64,000 nucleotides of DNA from Cupriavidus taiwanensis (GTDB lineage Bacteria; Pseudomonadota; Gammaproteobacteria; Burkholderiales; Burkholderiaceae), in contig NZ_LT976854.1 in NCBI RefSeq assembly GCF_900249755.1, positions 124,001 to 188,000 of the forward strand. The letters are read 5' to 3'. Of this stretch, positions 26,944 through 35,656 are shown one piece after another (the first letter of the stretch is position 1; each line of letters begins with the position of its first letter). The notes under the pieces are model-generated. The model did no database searches. It saw nothing but the letters and a program-made list of their open reading frames with translations, and had not been told where the DNA came from. The position numbers were made by a program, and so were the translations under genes.

Positions 26944-28596
26944 TCAGCCGGCGCTGCGCTGCTGCGCGGGGGGCGTGGCGGGCGGCGCATGCCATTGCTC
27001 GGTCGGCACCGTCACCGGTTCTTTCGGCTGCAGCACGAAATGCGGCGACATGATCTGCACGTTGTGGCGATTGAACTCGTCCTGGATCGCGGCGTGCAGG
27101 GTGGACAGCGCGAAGAAGCGGCGCCGCGGGTCTTCGATGGCGAAGAACAGCTCGTATTCGACGTAGAAGTCCGACAGCCCGCGCTGCAGCACGAAGGGCG
27201 CCGTCTCCTGGTTCAGTCCGGGTACCTGGCGCGCGGCATTGAGCAGCATCGCATGGACCTGGCGCCAGGGCGTGTCATAGCCGATCGTCACCGCCGACGA
27301 CAGCAGGGCCGCGCTGCCCTGGTTGATGTCGCCTGAGCGGGAATAGTTGTGCACGGCGCTGCCGACCACCACGGCGTTCGGCAGCGTGACCTGCTCCTGG
27401 CGCAGGTTGACCAGCCTGACCGACAGCGGGCCCAGGCTTTCGACCCATCCCACGGTATCGCCGATGCTGACCATGTCGCCCACGCGCAAGGCGCGCGAGT
27501 ACACCAGCACCATGCCGCTCATCAGCTGGTTCACGACATTGGCCGAGCCCAGCGTCAGCATGAAGCCGAGCAGCACGGAGACGCCCTTGAACACGTCGCT
27601 CTGCGAGCCGGGGATGTAGGGGTAGGCAAAGGTGAAGCCAAGCGCCCACACCAGCACCGTGGCCAGGCGCCGCGTTGCCGGCACCGTCTCCGGATGCAGT
27701 CCTGGCACCGTGAGCTTGCCGCGCTCGGTGGCTGCGAACACGCTCGAGACCACGGCCTGCACGCCGCGCGTAATGAACACGATGATGCCGACCACCAGCA
27801 AGCCCGGGATCGCGCCGACCACGGCGGCGCCGATCCCTTCCAGCAGGCGCCACAGGTACACGCCCATGCGCTCGCCGAGCGGATGCGTCAGCGGAAACTG
27901 CAGCAGAGCGAATTCCAGCCAGACAAAGGCGACCAGCGCGAACAGCGCCACCGCCAGGATGCGTACGATGCGGTCGGTCAGCTGGTAGAGCGCGGCGGTC
28001 CAGTCGAAGCCGTTGGCGGTGCGCGCCTTCAGGTGCCGCTGCAATGAGACGTCCACCACGCGCCCCAGCAAGCGCCGGGTCTTGGTCAACCCCCAGCAGA
28101 GCAATACCGCGACGACCAGCGTGCCCCCCGCGCGCAATGCGCCGCGAATCAGCGTGGGCCAGTGCTGCTGCTGGCGGCGGGCGGCCACGGCCTGGCTGAC
28201 GTTGGCAACGGTCTGCCGGACCAGTGTCTCGAGCGGGGCCTTGTCCTCGGGATCGCGGTCGCCTTCGGCCACGGCCATCAGCAGGCGCTCGCCGACATAG
28301 ATTGCTTCCCCATGCTGGCCGGCGAGCTCGCCGGGGCTGGTTCGGACGGGTTGCAGCAGGTCGGACGGCGTCAGTGCTTCGAAACGGTCCCGCACGCGGC
28401 GGGCGCGCGCTTCAGGCGTGACGCCGGCCAGCGTTGTGCGCAGCACCACGATCGGGCGGTTCATCAGGCGGACTTCGACCGGCGCGGCCTGCGCTTCGGC
28501 ATCGGGATCCGGCGCGGCCTGGACCGCGGCGACACCGAGCCACAGCAGGACGGCCAGCGCGAAAAGCCGCCGCATCAGCAAGTACACCATGGTCAT
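26944..28596 (-). CDS. MscS-family mechanosensitive ion channel
   Basis: A 550-residue MscS-type channel that opens on membrane tension to release solutes. A signal peptide ends near AAVQAA and a periplasmic region of about 140 residues follows. Several membrane spans come next, and the pore-lining region reads FKGVSVLLGFMLTLGSANVVNQLMSGM. The beta domain with MVSIGDTVGWVESLGPLSVRL and NLRQEQVTLPNAVVV then follows, and VTIGYDTPWRQVHAMLLNA is the C-terminal alpha/beta domain. It is longer than the basic MscS (about 290 residues), as in YbdG/YnaI-type relatives. It is the first gene of a unit with a membrane protein and a diguanylate cyclase. Confidence 0.94.
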   Translation of the reverse strand: MTMVYLLMRRLFALAVLLWLGVAAVQAAPDPDAEAQAAPVEVRLMNRPIVVLRTTLAGVTPEARARRVRDRFEALTPSDLLQPVRTSPGELAGQHGEAIYVGERLLMAVAEGDRDPEDKAPLETLVRQTVANVSQAVAARRQQQHWPTLIRGALRAGGTLVVAVLLCWGLTKTRRLLGRVVDVSLQRHLKARTANGFDWTAALYQLTDRIVRILAVALFALVAFVWLEFALLQFPLTHPLGERMGVYLWRLLEGIGAAVVGAIPGLLVVGIIVFITRGVQAVVSSVFAATERGKLTVPGLHPETVPATRRLATVLVWALGFTFAYPYIPGSQSDVFKGVSVLLGFMLTLGSANVVNQLMSGMVLVYSRALRVGDMVSIGDTVGWVESLGPLSVRLVNLRQEQVTLPNAVVVGSAVHNYSRSGDINQGSAALLSSAVTIGYDTPWRQVHAMLLNAARQVPGLNQETAPFVLQRGLSDFYVEYELFFAIEDPRRRFFALSTLHAAIQDEFNRHNVQIMSPHFVLQPKEPVTVPTEQWHAPPATPPAQQRSAG

Positions 28597-28817
28597 CCGT
28601 CGCTCGCGTCATGTTGGGAAACGGCAGTGCCACCGCCGCGCGCGCTCCCCATCCATGCGGGCCGGGGACAGAGTTGGGTGCATGGTTACAGCTTGCGATT
28701 TATCGCGGAAGTGAAACTTTTTGGCGGCGAGCTTAGAAAAATCGGTGTTTTGGCGCTGCGGCGGGTGCGGCAACTGCGCGGCGTTAGGAGCTGTCGTGGT
28801 TCGAAGTCGGATTGCTG

Positions 28818-29312
28818 CTAAGCAAACGCGTGAAACGGCCGCCGGAACCCGTCCGTTGCTGCCTCCGGCTCAGGCCGGGTTTGCGCCGCGAGCGGCAGAT
28901 CCAGCAGCGCGCGCACGTCGCGTTCGATGGTGGCGACCGAGGCGGACCGGCACAGCGTGCGGGCGAAGCGTGCATCCAGGCCGGGCGGCAGGCGCAGCCA
29001 CATGTTGTCCGAGATCAGCAGCAGGCGCCGCGGCCGCAGCACCAGGCTGGCCAGGCGCAGCTGGTTCCAGCCCTGGGCAAGGTCCGCGGGCATGCCGAAC
29101 ACCAGCAGTGCCGGCGCGGGCAGGCGCAGGTTGCGCGCCGCCAGGGCATCCGTTTCCACCGGTTCCACCCGGCCGATGCCCGGCATCTCGCCAAGCAGGC
29201 GCGTGATGCCGTGCCGGTACATCGGCAGGTCGTCGATGACCACGGCATGTGCCTCGCGGCCGATCCCCGCAACCTGCGCCGGGGCCGGCGCTCCATGGTG
29301 AGTCCAGTTCAT
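28818..29312 (-). CDS. Degenerate receiver-domain protein without output domain
   Basis: A 164-residue protein with a response-regulator receiver fold: AVVIDDLPMYRHGITRLL (residues about 23-40) is the first strand with its acidic pair and helix 1, as in NarL/LuxR-type regulators. The strand that normally ends in the phosphorylated aspartate reads PALLVFGMP, with Phe72 at that place. A lysine at the fifth strand is not visible either (TLCRSAS). There is no DNA-binding domain after the receiver. GGAGG before ATG 29312 sets the start. It is probably a phosphorylation-independent adaptor, or a decayed regulator; its place beside the carrier-protein enzyme may or may not be meaningful. Confidence 0.7.
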   Translation of the reverse strand: MNWTHHGAPAPAQVAGIGREAHAVVIDDLPMYRHGITRLLGEMPGIGRVEPVETDALAARNLRLPAPALLVFGMPADLAQGWNQLRLASLVLRPRRLLLISDNMWLRLPPGLDARFARTLCRSASVATIERDVRALLDLPLAAQTRPEPEAATDGFRRPFHAFA

Positions 29313-29507
29313 CCCTTCCTCCGTTTGTCCGGCATTGGCTCCATGACCAATGCTTCTGGCCGGAATCAGCAAGGGGGATGCCAGCTTGGGGCATGCGCTG
29401 CCGTGCCACCGTGCTGCGGGCGCCGGAGCTTGGCGGGGCGCGGGTTTCGGCAGGGCGGCACACGCCTGCAGGCCTGCGCGGAGGGCTGGTATCTGCGCTG
29501 GGGGGCG

Positions 29508-30275
29508 TTACGTGTCACGTAACGTGTTACGTTGCCGGGCGGGGGGCTTGGCAAGGGGATGGCAGCTGATGCAGGCGTCCGCGCGCGATACCGCCAGCGC
29601 ACCCCGTATCTCCTCCCCGAAGGCCAGGTCGATGCAGGTCCAGCCCGCCATGGCGGTGCCATGGTGCCAGGCCCGCCAGTGACCCGCGCCGCGCTGCCGG
29701 TCGTCTTCCGTCGTGTACACGGTGGGATCGCCCGACAGGCCCGTGCCGAGCGCCTTCAGCAGCGCTTCCTTGCGCGTCCAGAGGCGTAGCAGCGTATCGG
29801 CCGAACCGTGCCGCGCGTGCGCGAGCGCCTGCATCTCCCGCGCGGAAAATATGCCGCGACCCAGTCCCGGCACGTCCAGCCCGCCGGCACGCCGCTCCAC
29901 GTCCACGCCGAGCCGGCAATCCCGGGCGAAGGCCAGCAGCGCCATGCCGTCGGTGTGCGACACGCTGAAAGCCAGCGCTGCCTGCGGCCATTGCAGGACC
30001 GGCTTGCCGAATGCCGAAGCGGTAAGGCGCAGCGCTTCGGGCTGGCAGTGCAGATAGCCGCCGATCAGCCAGCGCAGCAGCCCGCGCCGCGCGATATAGC
30101 CCTGGCAGTGCCTGGCGTGACGGTAGGCCAGCGCGCGCGCGCGCTCGCCTGGCGCCAGCGTATGGCCCAGCTGCGCGCAGGCCGGGCCGACCTGCCCGTC
30201 GTCCAGCACCCATAGCTGGACGGTGCCGTCCGGCAAGGCCAGGCGCGCCGGTTCCGGCAGCACGAACGGCGTCAC
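29508..30275 (-). CDS. 4'-phosphopantetheinyl transferase (Sfp/HetI type)
   Basis: A 255-residue Sfp-type transferase, which moves phosphopantetheine from CoA to the serine of carrier domains. The motif LGVDVERR (about residues 122-129) binds magnesium and the second motif WTRKEALLKALGTGLS (about 166-181) is complete. FSVSHTDG (about 103-110) is the usual loop before them. The start is a GTG overlapping the stop of the upstream enzyme gene (GTGA, 30272-30275), so translation is coupled. Its natural target is most likely Ser719 of the carrier domain in that enzyme. The ORF continues upstream within the other gene but that part is only a shadow frame. Confidence 0.93.
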   Translation of the reverse strand: MTPFVLPEPARLALPDGTVQLWVLDDGQVGPACAQLGHTLAPGERARALAYRHARHCQGYIARRGLLRWLIGGYLHCQPEALRLTASAFGKPVLQWPQAALAFSVSHTDGMALLAFARDCRLGVDVERRAGGLDVPGLGRGIFSAREMQALAHARHGSADTLLRLWTRKEALLKALGTGLSGDPTVYTTEDDRQRGAGHWRAWHHGTAMAGWTCIDLAFGEEIRGALAVSRADACISCHPLAKPPARQRNTLRDT

Positions 30276-33200
30276 GTGCCCGCGAGCCCTTCGTCCAGGA
30301 TCGCCGCCACCGCCTGCAGGTTCGGTTCCTGCACCAGGTCGAAATGGCTGCACGGCACCTCGGCTATGGTCAGGCCGCGCAGTGCCACGCGCCGCCACAG
30401 CGTCAGCGGGTCGCCGCGCTGCTGCCTGACCGCGGCGCGCAGATAGAGCACCGGGCCGCCGTGGTACGGCCGCGGGTGATAGGTCGTCATGGCGCGTCCG
30501 ATGGTTTCGCGCACCTGCCGCAGCGCCGGCGGCAGCGATTCGGTGAACGCGTCGGGCCGGCACGTGAGCCGGCCGCGGCGCATGCCGACGCCTTCGGCGG
30601 CGCGGCTCAGCGCGTACCTTAGGTAGCGCAGGCGCTGTGCCGCCGGCACCGCGCGCAGCTTGCGCCACTGCCAGCCCGGATAGTTCCAGCAATAGTGCAT
30701 CCAGGTGCGCCACGGCAGGAACTGCTCGCCGACATAGGTGTCGAGCAGGCACAGCAGCTCGACCTGCTCGCCGGCGCGGGTCAGCTGTTGCGCCATCTCG
30801 AACACGACCAGCCCGCCGAACGAGTAGCCGGCCAGCGCGTACGGGCCGCCCGGCTGCAAGGTGCGTATCTGTTCGATGTAGCTGGCCGCCATATCCTCGA
30901 CGCGCCGCTGCGTCGGCTGCTCGCCGTCGAGGCCGCGCGCCTGCAGCCCGTAGACCGGGCGCGTGGTCCGCAGCGCGTTGACCATGCCCCAGCACTCCAT
31001 CACCGAGCCGCTGGCCCCGTGCACCAGGAACAGCGGCGCGCCGGTGCCGCCGCGCACGGGCACCAGGTTGGGCGCCAGCCGCGGCGAGGCAGCCTCGTCG
31101 ATCGCCGCGGCCAGGCCGGCAATGGTCGGTGTGAACAGCAGCGTGGCGAGCGGAATCGTGCGTCCGGTCGACTGGTGCACGTCGGCCAGCAGCCGCGCGG
31201 CCAGCAGCGAATGCCCGCCGAGGTCGAAGAAGTTGTCGTCGCGCCCGATCGGGGCGAAGTCGAACAATCGCTCCCACAGCGCCTGCAAATGGCGCTCCAG
31301 CTGCTCGCGCGACGAGCCGGGGGCCGGCAGTTCGCGCGCGGCCAGGTTCAGGGCCGGATGATTGCGGATGGCGTCGAGGCATTCCGGGTTGCGCAACGCC
31401 GCGGCATTGCCCACCGGCAGGCCGTTGACCGCATTGCGCGCCGCCGCTTCGGAGAGCTTGCCGTTATGCGTGGCCGGCAGCGCCGGCACGGCGAGGATAC
31501 GGTCCGGCACATGCGTGGGCGAGGCGCGCCGCGCCAGGTCGCGGCGCACGCGCGCGGCCAGCGCGCCAGTGAGCGCGACCCCGTCCTGCAGCACCAGCAG
31601 CAGCACCATGCGCTGCTCGTACCGTTCCGCATGGGTGCGGTCGGGCGGTGCCGTGCGCGCGCGCTGCTCGACCACCATCGCCTCGCGGATCTCGGGGATA
31701 TCGCGCAGCACGCGGTAGATCTCGCCCGGACCGACATTGATGCCGCGCACATTGAGCACGCCGTCGGAGCGGCCATGCAGCCGCGCCGTGCCTTCGGGCG
31801 GAAACTCGATGCGGTCGCCGTGGGTCCAGACCCCCGCGTTGGCGGAAAAGTAGGCCTTGTGGAACGCCTCGCCGTTCGCGTCGCCATAGAAGCCCAGCGG
31901 ACGCGACGGGAACGGATTCGTGCACACCAGGTCGCCGATGCCGCTGGTCGGCGCGCCGTGTTCCCACGCCTGCACCCCGAGCGCCAGGCTCTTGCACTGC
32001 GCTTCGCCCGCATAGACCGGCAGGTTGGGGTTGCCCAGCACGAAGCAGCCCAGGATGTCGGTGCCGCCGGAGATCGACTGCAGCGGCAGCGCCTTGACGT
32101 GGTCGCGCACCCATTCGAACTGCGCGTCGAACAGCACCGATCCGGTCGACATCATCGCGCGCAGTGCGCCCAGGTCGAACTGCTGCCCGGGCACCAGGCC
32201 GGCGTCTTCGCACATCTTCAGGTAGGCGGGGCTGGTGCCGAACACCGTGACGCGCTCGTCGGCGACCAGTCGCCACAATGCGTCGACCGTGGCGATCGGG
32301 CCGTCATAGGTCACGATCTCGGTCCCGGACGCAAGCGCCGACAGCTGCCAGTTCCACATCATCCACGCGCAGGTGGTGTGGAAATACATGCGGTCGCCGG
32401 GGCGCAGGTCGCTGTGCAGGCGGTGCTCCTTCAGGTGCTCCAGCAGGGTGCCGCCGGCGCCGTGCACGATGCACTTGGGCTTGCCGGTGGTGCCCGACGA
32501 AAACATGATGAAGAGTGGATGGTTGAACGGAAAACGCTGGAAAGAGAATTGCTGCGCATCGCCACGGCCGATCAGGTCCGCCAGCGTATGGACCGGCTGG
32601 CTGACCGAGGCGGGCAAGCCGCCGTCGTCGAGCTGGATGATGCCCTGCAGCGACGGCAGCGCGGCGGCCAGCTTTGCGACGTTGTCCGCCAGCGGGATGC
32701 CGGTGTCGAAGGCGCGCTGCGTGGTGTGCGCGAGCAGCAGCCGCGGCGCCAGCGGCGCGAAGCGGTCGAGCAGCGTTTCGACGCTCATCTCGGCTGCGGC
32801 GGTCGACAGCGTCGCGCCGAGCGCGGTCACGGCCAGCGCGGCGACGATGGCCTCCGCATCGTTGCGCATCACGGCGACCACGCGGTCCCCTTCGCGCAGC
32901 CCCAGTTGCGACAAGGCGTGGGCCGTGCGCGCCACGCGCTCGCGCAGTTCGCCGCGAGTCAGGTGTTCAGGCCGGCCATCGGCGTGGCAGGCGGTCAGCG
33001 CAGGGGCGTCGGGCCCGGCGACCTCAAGCCCCAGCAGGTTGTCTGCGTAGTTCAGCAGCAGGTTCGGGAAGAAGCGCGCATGCTCGCAATCGTCGCCAAC
33101 GCAGACGGGATCGGGGCTGCCCGACCACGCCAGCCCCTGCGACCACTGCAGGAAGCAGCGCCAGAAGGTCCGGTACTCGCGTACCGAGAAATCATGCAGC

Positions 33201-33364
33201 GCGTCGTAGCGATGGAAGGATCGTCCGGCGCACGTCTGCAGGGCCGCGGTAAACGCGGTCATCTGCGACGCCACGGCGCGCTCGGGCGAGCTGCTGAAGA
33301 TAGGATTGCGACCCTGGTTGACGCTCGGGCAGAACGAGGCGTCCAACAAATAAAATCTATCCAT
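30272..33364 (-). CDS. Single-module synthetase: acetoacetyl-CoA-synthetase-like adenylation, carrier and thioesterase domains
   Basis: The product has 1030 residues. Residues about 20-650 resemble acetoacetyl-CoA synthetase: the family N-terminus FSSSPERAVASQMTAF, the loop SSGTTGKPK (289-297), GTSPAYLKMCEDAGL, and the C-terminal lysine (Lys636) in THNGKLSEAAARNAV. Residues about 690-760 are a carrier domain with attachment serine Ser719 in FFDLGGHS. Residues about 770-1030 are a type I thioesterase with Ser848 (GYSFG), Asp875 and His1007. No condensation domain is present. The layout (A-T-TE) parallels furanone and quinone synthetases such as RalA and atromentin synthetase, but with a keto-acid-CoA-ligase type adenylation domain. 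A phosphopantetheinyl transferase gene overlaps the end. The product is unknown. AGGAG sits 7 bases before the ATG. Confidence 0.92.
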   Translation of the reverse strand: MDRFYLLDASFCPSVNQGRNPIFSSSPERAVASQMTAFTAALQTCAGRSFHRYDALHDFSVREYRTFWRCFLQWSQGLAWSGSPDPVCVGDDCEHARFFPNLLLNYADNLLGLEVAGPDAPALTACHADGRPEHLTRGELRERVARTAHALSQLGLREGDRVVAVMRNDAEAIVAALAVTALGATLSTAAAEMSVETLLDRFAPLAPRLLLAHTTQRAFDTGIPLADNVAKLAAALPSLQGIIQLDDGGLPASVSQPVHTLADLIGRGDAQQFSFQRFPFNHPLFIMFSSGTTGKPKCIVHGAGGTLLEHLKEHRLHSDLRPGDRMYFHTTCAWMMWNWQLSALASGTEIVTYDGPIATVDALWRLVADERVTVFGTSPAYLKMCEDAGLVPGQQFDLGALRAMMSTGSVLFDAQFEWVRDHVKALPLQSISGGTDILGCFVLGNPNLPVYAGEAQCKSLALGVQAWEHGAPTSGIGDLVCTNPFPSRPLGFYGDANGEAFHKAYFSANAGVWTHGDRIEFPPEGTARLHGRSDGVLNVRGINVGPGEIYRVLRDIPEIREAMVVEQRARTAPPDRTHAERYEQRMVLLLVLQDGVALTGALAARVRRDLARRASPTHVPDRILAVPALPATHNGKLSEAAARNAVNGLPVGNAAALRNPECLDAIRNHPALNLAARELPAPGSSREQLERHLQALWERLFDFAPIGRDDNFFDLGGHSLLAARLLADVHQSTGRTIPLATLLFTPTIAGLAAAIDEAASPRLAPNLVPVRGGTGAPLFLVHGASGSVMECWGMVNALRTTRPVYGLQARGLDGEQPTQRRVEDMAASYIEQIRTLQPGGPYALAGYSFGGLVVFEMAQQLTRAGEQVELLCLLDTYVGEQFLPWRTWMHYCWNYPGWQWRKLRAVPAAQRLRYLRYALSRAAEGVGMRRGRLTCRPDAFTESLPPALRQVRETIGRAMTTYHPRPYHGGPVLYLRAAVRQQRGDPLTLWRRVALRGLTIAEVPCSHFDLVQEPNLQAVAAILDEGLAGT

Positions 33365-33510
33365 CCGATGCTCCTGAGAGACCGGTGCACGCCGTTCGAA
33401 TTGACGGCGTGTTCATGGGATCGAGATTAGTCGCTGGCAGATTCTGGTCTGTGCGTCATCGCACGCATGACCGGCAGACTGGTGTGGAAAAGCCGGCGTC
33501 TGGCGCTACT

Positions 33511-33643
33511 GCCGTTCAGTTAACGACCGTCGTTCCCGCGCAGGCGGGAACCCAGTGACTTTATCCCCGAAGGGGACGTGAAAGACGCTGGATTCCCGCC
33601 TGCGCGGGAATGACGGTAGTGTTTGATACCTTAACTGAACGGC
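33511..33643. mobile_element. 133-bp MITE-like inverted-repeat element
   Basis: The element has perfect 13-bp ends, GCCGTTCAGTTAA (33511-33523) and its complement at 33631-33643. Inside are longer near-perfect arms, from CGTCGTTCCCGCG (33528 on) and from the complementary GGATTCCCGCCTGCGCGGG (33591 on). It encodes nothing and I see no convincing target-site duplication. The inner CGTCRTTCCCGCG...CGGGAAYCC pattern is a common dispersed repeat type in proteobacteria. It lies in the 307-base gap between the synthetase promoter side and the acr3 3' end; the rest of that gap shows nothing recognisable. Confidence 0.7.
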
Positions 33644-33671
33644 ATTGGGCGCCTGGCGCGCCATTTGAGGC

Positions 33672-34748
33672 TTATCGGGCCCCCGCCTCATACCAATGCT
33701 GCGAGCGGTTGACGATGGCGACGACCAGCAGCATCACCGGCACCTCGATCAGCACGCCCACCACGGTGGCCAGCGCCGCGCCGGACTCGAAGCCGAACAG
33801 GCTGATGGCGGTGGCCACCGCCAGTTCAAAGAAGTTGCTGGCGCCGATCAGGCTGGACGGACCGGCGACGCAATGCGCCACGCCGAGCCTGCGGTTCAGC
33901 AGGTACGCCAGCCCCGAGTTGAAAAAGACCTGGATCAGGATCGGCACCGCCAGCAGCGCAATCACCAGCGGCTGCTCGAGGATGGCCCGGCCCTGGAACG
34001 CGAACAGCAAGACTAGCGTCAGCAGCAGCGCGGCGATGGAGCAAGGGCCCAGGCGCCGCACCACGCGCTGGAAATGCGCCACGCCGCGGCGCAGCATCAG
34101 CTTGCGCAGCGCTTGCGCAAGCATCACCGGCACCACGATGTAGAGCGCCACCGAGGTGAGCAGCGTATCCCACGGCACCGTGATCGCCGACAGGCCCAGC
34201 AGCAGCGCCACCACCGGCGCGAAGGCGACCACCATGATGGCATCGTTCAGCGCCACCTGCGACAGCGTGAAGTACGGGTCGCCCTTGCACAGCTGGCTCC
34301 AGACGAACACCATTGCCGTGCAGGGCGCGGCGGCCAGCAGGATCAGGCCGGCCACATAGCTGTCGATCTGCTCCGCCGGCAGCAGCGGCGCGAACAGATG
34401 GCGCACGAAGATCCAGCCCAGCAGCGCCATCGAAAACGGCTTGACCGCCCAGTTGATGAACAGCGTCACGCCGATGCCGCGCCAGTGCGACTTCACCTGC
34501 GCCAGCGCGCCGAAATCGATCTTGACCAGCATCGGGATGATCATCACCCAGATCAGCAAGCCGACCGGCAGGTTGACCTGCGCGTACTCCATGCGCCCGA
34601 TCGCCTGGAATGCGCCGGGCAGCACCTGCCCCAGCGCGATGCCGGCGACGATGCACAGCGCCACCCAGACGGTCAGGTAGCGCTCGAAGAAGCTGATGGC
34701 TGGCGCGGCGGCGGGCGGGGTCGATGCGGCGACGTTCTGGCTGGTCAT
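33672..34748 (-). CDS. acr3: Acr3-family arsenite efflux permease
   Basis: A 358-residue inner-membrane arsenite exporter of the ACR3 (not ArsB) family, with about ten hydrophobic segments. Landmarks are ARYLTVWVALC-like FERYLTVWVALCIVAGI at the N-terminus, MIIPMLVKIDFGAL and LLAAAPCTAMVFVWS, whose Cys143 is the conserved membrane-embedded cysteine of the family. GVAHCVAGPSSLIGASNFFELAVA comes near the end. It is the third gene of arsR-arsC-acr3, starting 3 bases after the arsC stop. It removes the arsenite made by ArsC. Confidence 0.96.
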   Translation of the reverse strand: MTSQNVAASTPPAAAPAISFFERYLTVWVALCIVAGIALGQVLPGAFQAIGRMEYAQVNLPVGLLIWVMIIPMLVKIDFGALAQVKSHWRGIGVTLFINWAVKPFSMALLGWIFVRHLFAPLLPAEQIDSYVAGLILLAAAPCTAMVFVWSQLCKGDPYFTLSQVALNDAIMVVAFAPVVALLLGLSAITVPWDTLLTSVALYIVVPVMLAQALRKLMLRRGVAHFQRVVRRLGPCSIAALLLTLVLLFAFQGRAILEQPLVIALLAVPILIQVFFNSGLAYLLNRRLGVAHCVAGPSSLIGASNFFELAVATAISLFGFESGAALATVVGVLIEVPVMLLVVAIVNRSQHWYEAGAR

Positions 34749-34751
34749 GGC

Positions 34752-35246
34752 TCAGCTCCGCGCCAGGCGCCGCAGCGCTGTTTCAAGTTCAGCGTCGCTC
34801 ATGTCGTCGAGCGGCAGCAGCAACAGCTGCAGCATGCGGTAGGCGATGGCCTGCCGGGTCAGCTCGAAGGCCTGGCGCTTGTCGTCGTCGCTGCCTTGCG
34901 TGCGGGACGGATCGGGATAGCCCCAGTGCACTTTCACCGGGCTGCCGGGCCAGTACGGGCAGGCTTCCTGCGCCGCGCTGTCGCACACGGTGATCACGAT
35001 ACGCATGGGCGGGGCGTCCTCGCCGGCGAATTCATCCCAGCTCTTGCTGCGGATATCGCTGACATCGACGCCGGCGTTGCCGAGCGCTTCGATGGCGAAG
35101 GGGTTGACCCTTCCGCTGGGCGCGCTGCCCGCGCTATAGGCGCGCACGTCGCGGCCTGCGCGCCTGGCCAGGTGGTTCAGCATCCCTTCGCCCAGCACGC
35201 TGCGCGCGGAGTTATGGGTACATAGGATCAGTACGTTGGTGGTCAT
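34752..35246 (-). CDS. arsC: Arsenate reductase, low-molecular-weight phosphatase type
   Basis: A 164-residue ArsC reducing arsenate to arsenite, built on the low-molecular-weight tyrosine phosphatase fold. The CX5R loop reads LCTHNSARS, with Cys9 and Arg15. Two more cysteines lie in TVCDSAAQEACPYWPG, the usual pair region for the disulfide relay. The C-terminal half is longer than in B. subtilis ArsC, typical of the proteobacterial branch. The ORF is open 23 codons further upstream, but ATG 35246 gives the correct phosphatase start. It is the second gene of the ars operon. Confidence 0.94.
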   Translation of the reverse strand: MTTNVLILCTHNSARSVLGEGMLNHLARRAGRDVRAYSAGSAPSGRVNPFAIEALGNAGVDVSDIRSKSWDEFAGEDAPPMRIVITVCDSAAQEACPYWPGSPVKVHWGYPDPSRTQGSDDDKRQAFELTRQAIAYRMLQLLLLPLDDMSDAELETALRRLARS

Positions 35247-35324
35247 GGAGCCGGGGCAAGATTGAGGGAAGTCTGAGGAAGCCGCGCCTGCGCGTGCCGG
35301 CGCGCCGGACCGCATTGCGCAGCG

Positions 35325-35654
35325 TCAGGATTCCGAGGCGGCAGGACAGGGCGACACCGGCGAACACGGATTGCCGCCGCAGCAGTTCTGCGTCAGGTAA
35401 GCCAGCAGGCCGTTCATGGTGTCGAAATGCGCCATGTAGATGATCGAGCGGCCGTCCTGGCGGCTGGTCAGCAAGCCGGCGCGATGCAGTTCCTTCAGGT
35501 GGAACGACAGCGAGGACGCGGGAATCTCCATCACTTCGGCGATCCGCCCCGCGGGCAAGCCGGCCGGGCCTGCCTGCACCAGCAGCCTGAACACGGCAAG
35601 GCGGATCGAATGGGCCAGCGCGGCAAGCGCAGCCAGGGCGTTATCGGTTTCCAT
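35325..35654 (-). CDS. arsR: ArsR-family arsenic-responsive repressor
   Basis: A 109-residue winged-helix repressor. DNA-binding helices lie in AEVMEIPASSLSFHLKELHRAGLL (about residues 39-62), followed by the wing RQDGRSIIYMA. The likely arsenite ligands are at the C-terminus: Cys91, Cys92 and Cys97 in NCCGGNPCS. This placement differs from the classic E. coli ArsR, where the cysteines lie in the DNA-binding helix, and matches C-terminal-cysteine ArsR proteins. It leads the operon and a dyad at 35657-35680 touches its start codon, so it should repress itself together with arsC and acr3. Confidence 0.95.
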   Translation of the reverse strand: METDNALAALAALAHSIRLAVFRLLVQAGPAGLPAGRIAEVMEIPASSLSFHLKELHRAGLLTSRQDGRSIIYMAHFDTMNGLLAYLTQNCCGGNPCSPVSPCPAASES

Positions 35655-35656
35655 TG

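Noticed and set aside
28818..29312. Response regulator of the CqsS-like kinase
   Set aside because: The phospho-acceptor aspartate and output domain are missing and it lies about 9 kb away.
30695..33430. 911-codon plus-strand frame opposite the synthetase
   Set aside because: Antisense to a gene with three complete domains; composition is typical of a shadow frame.
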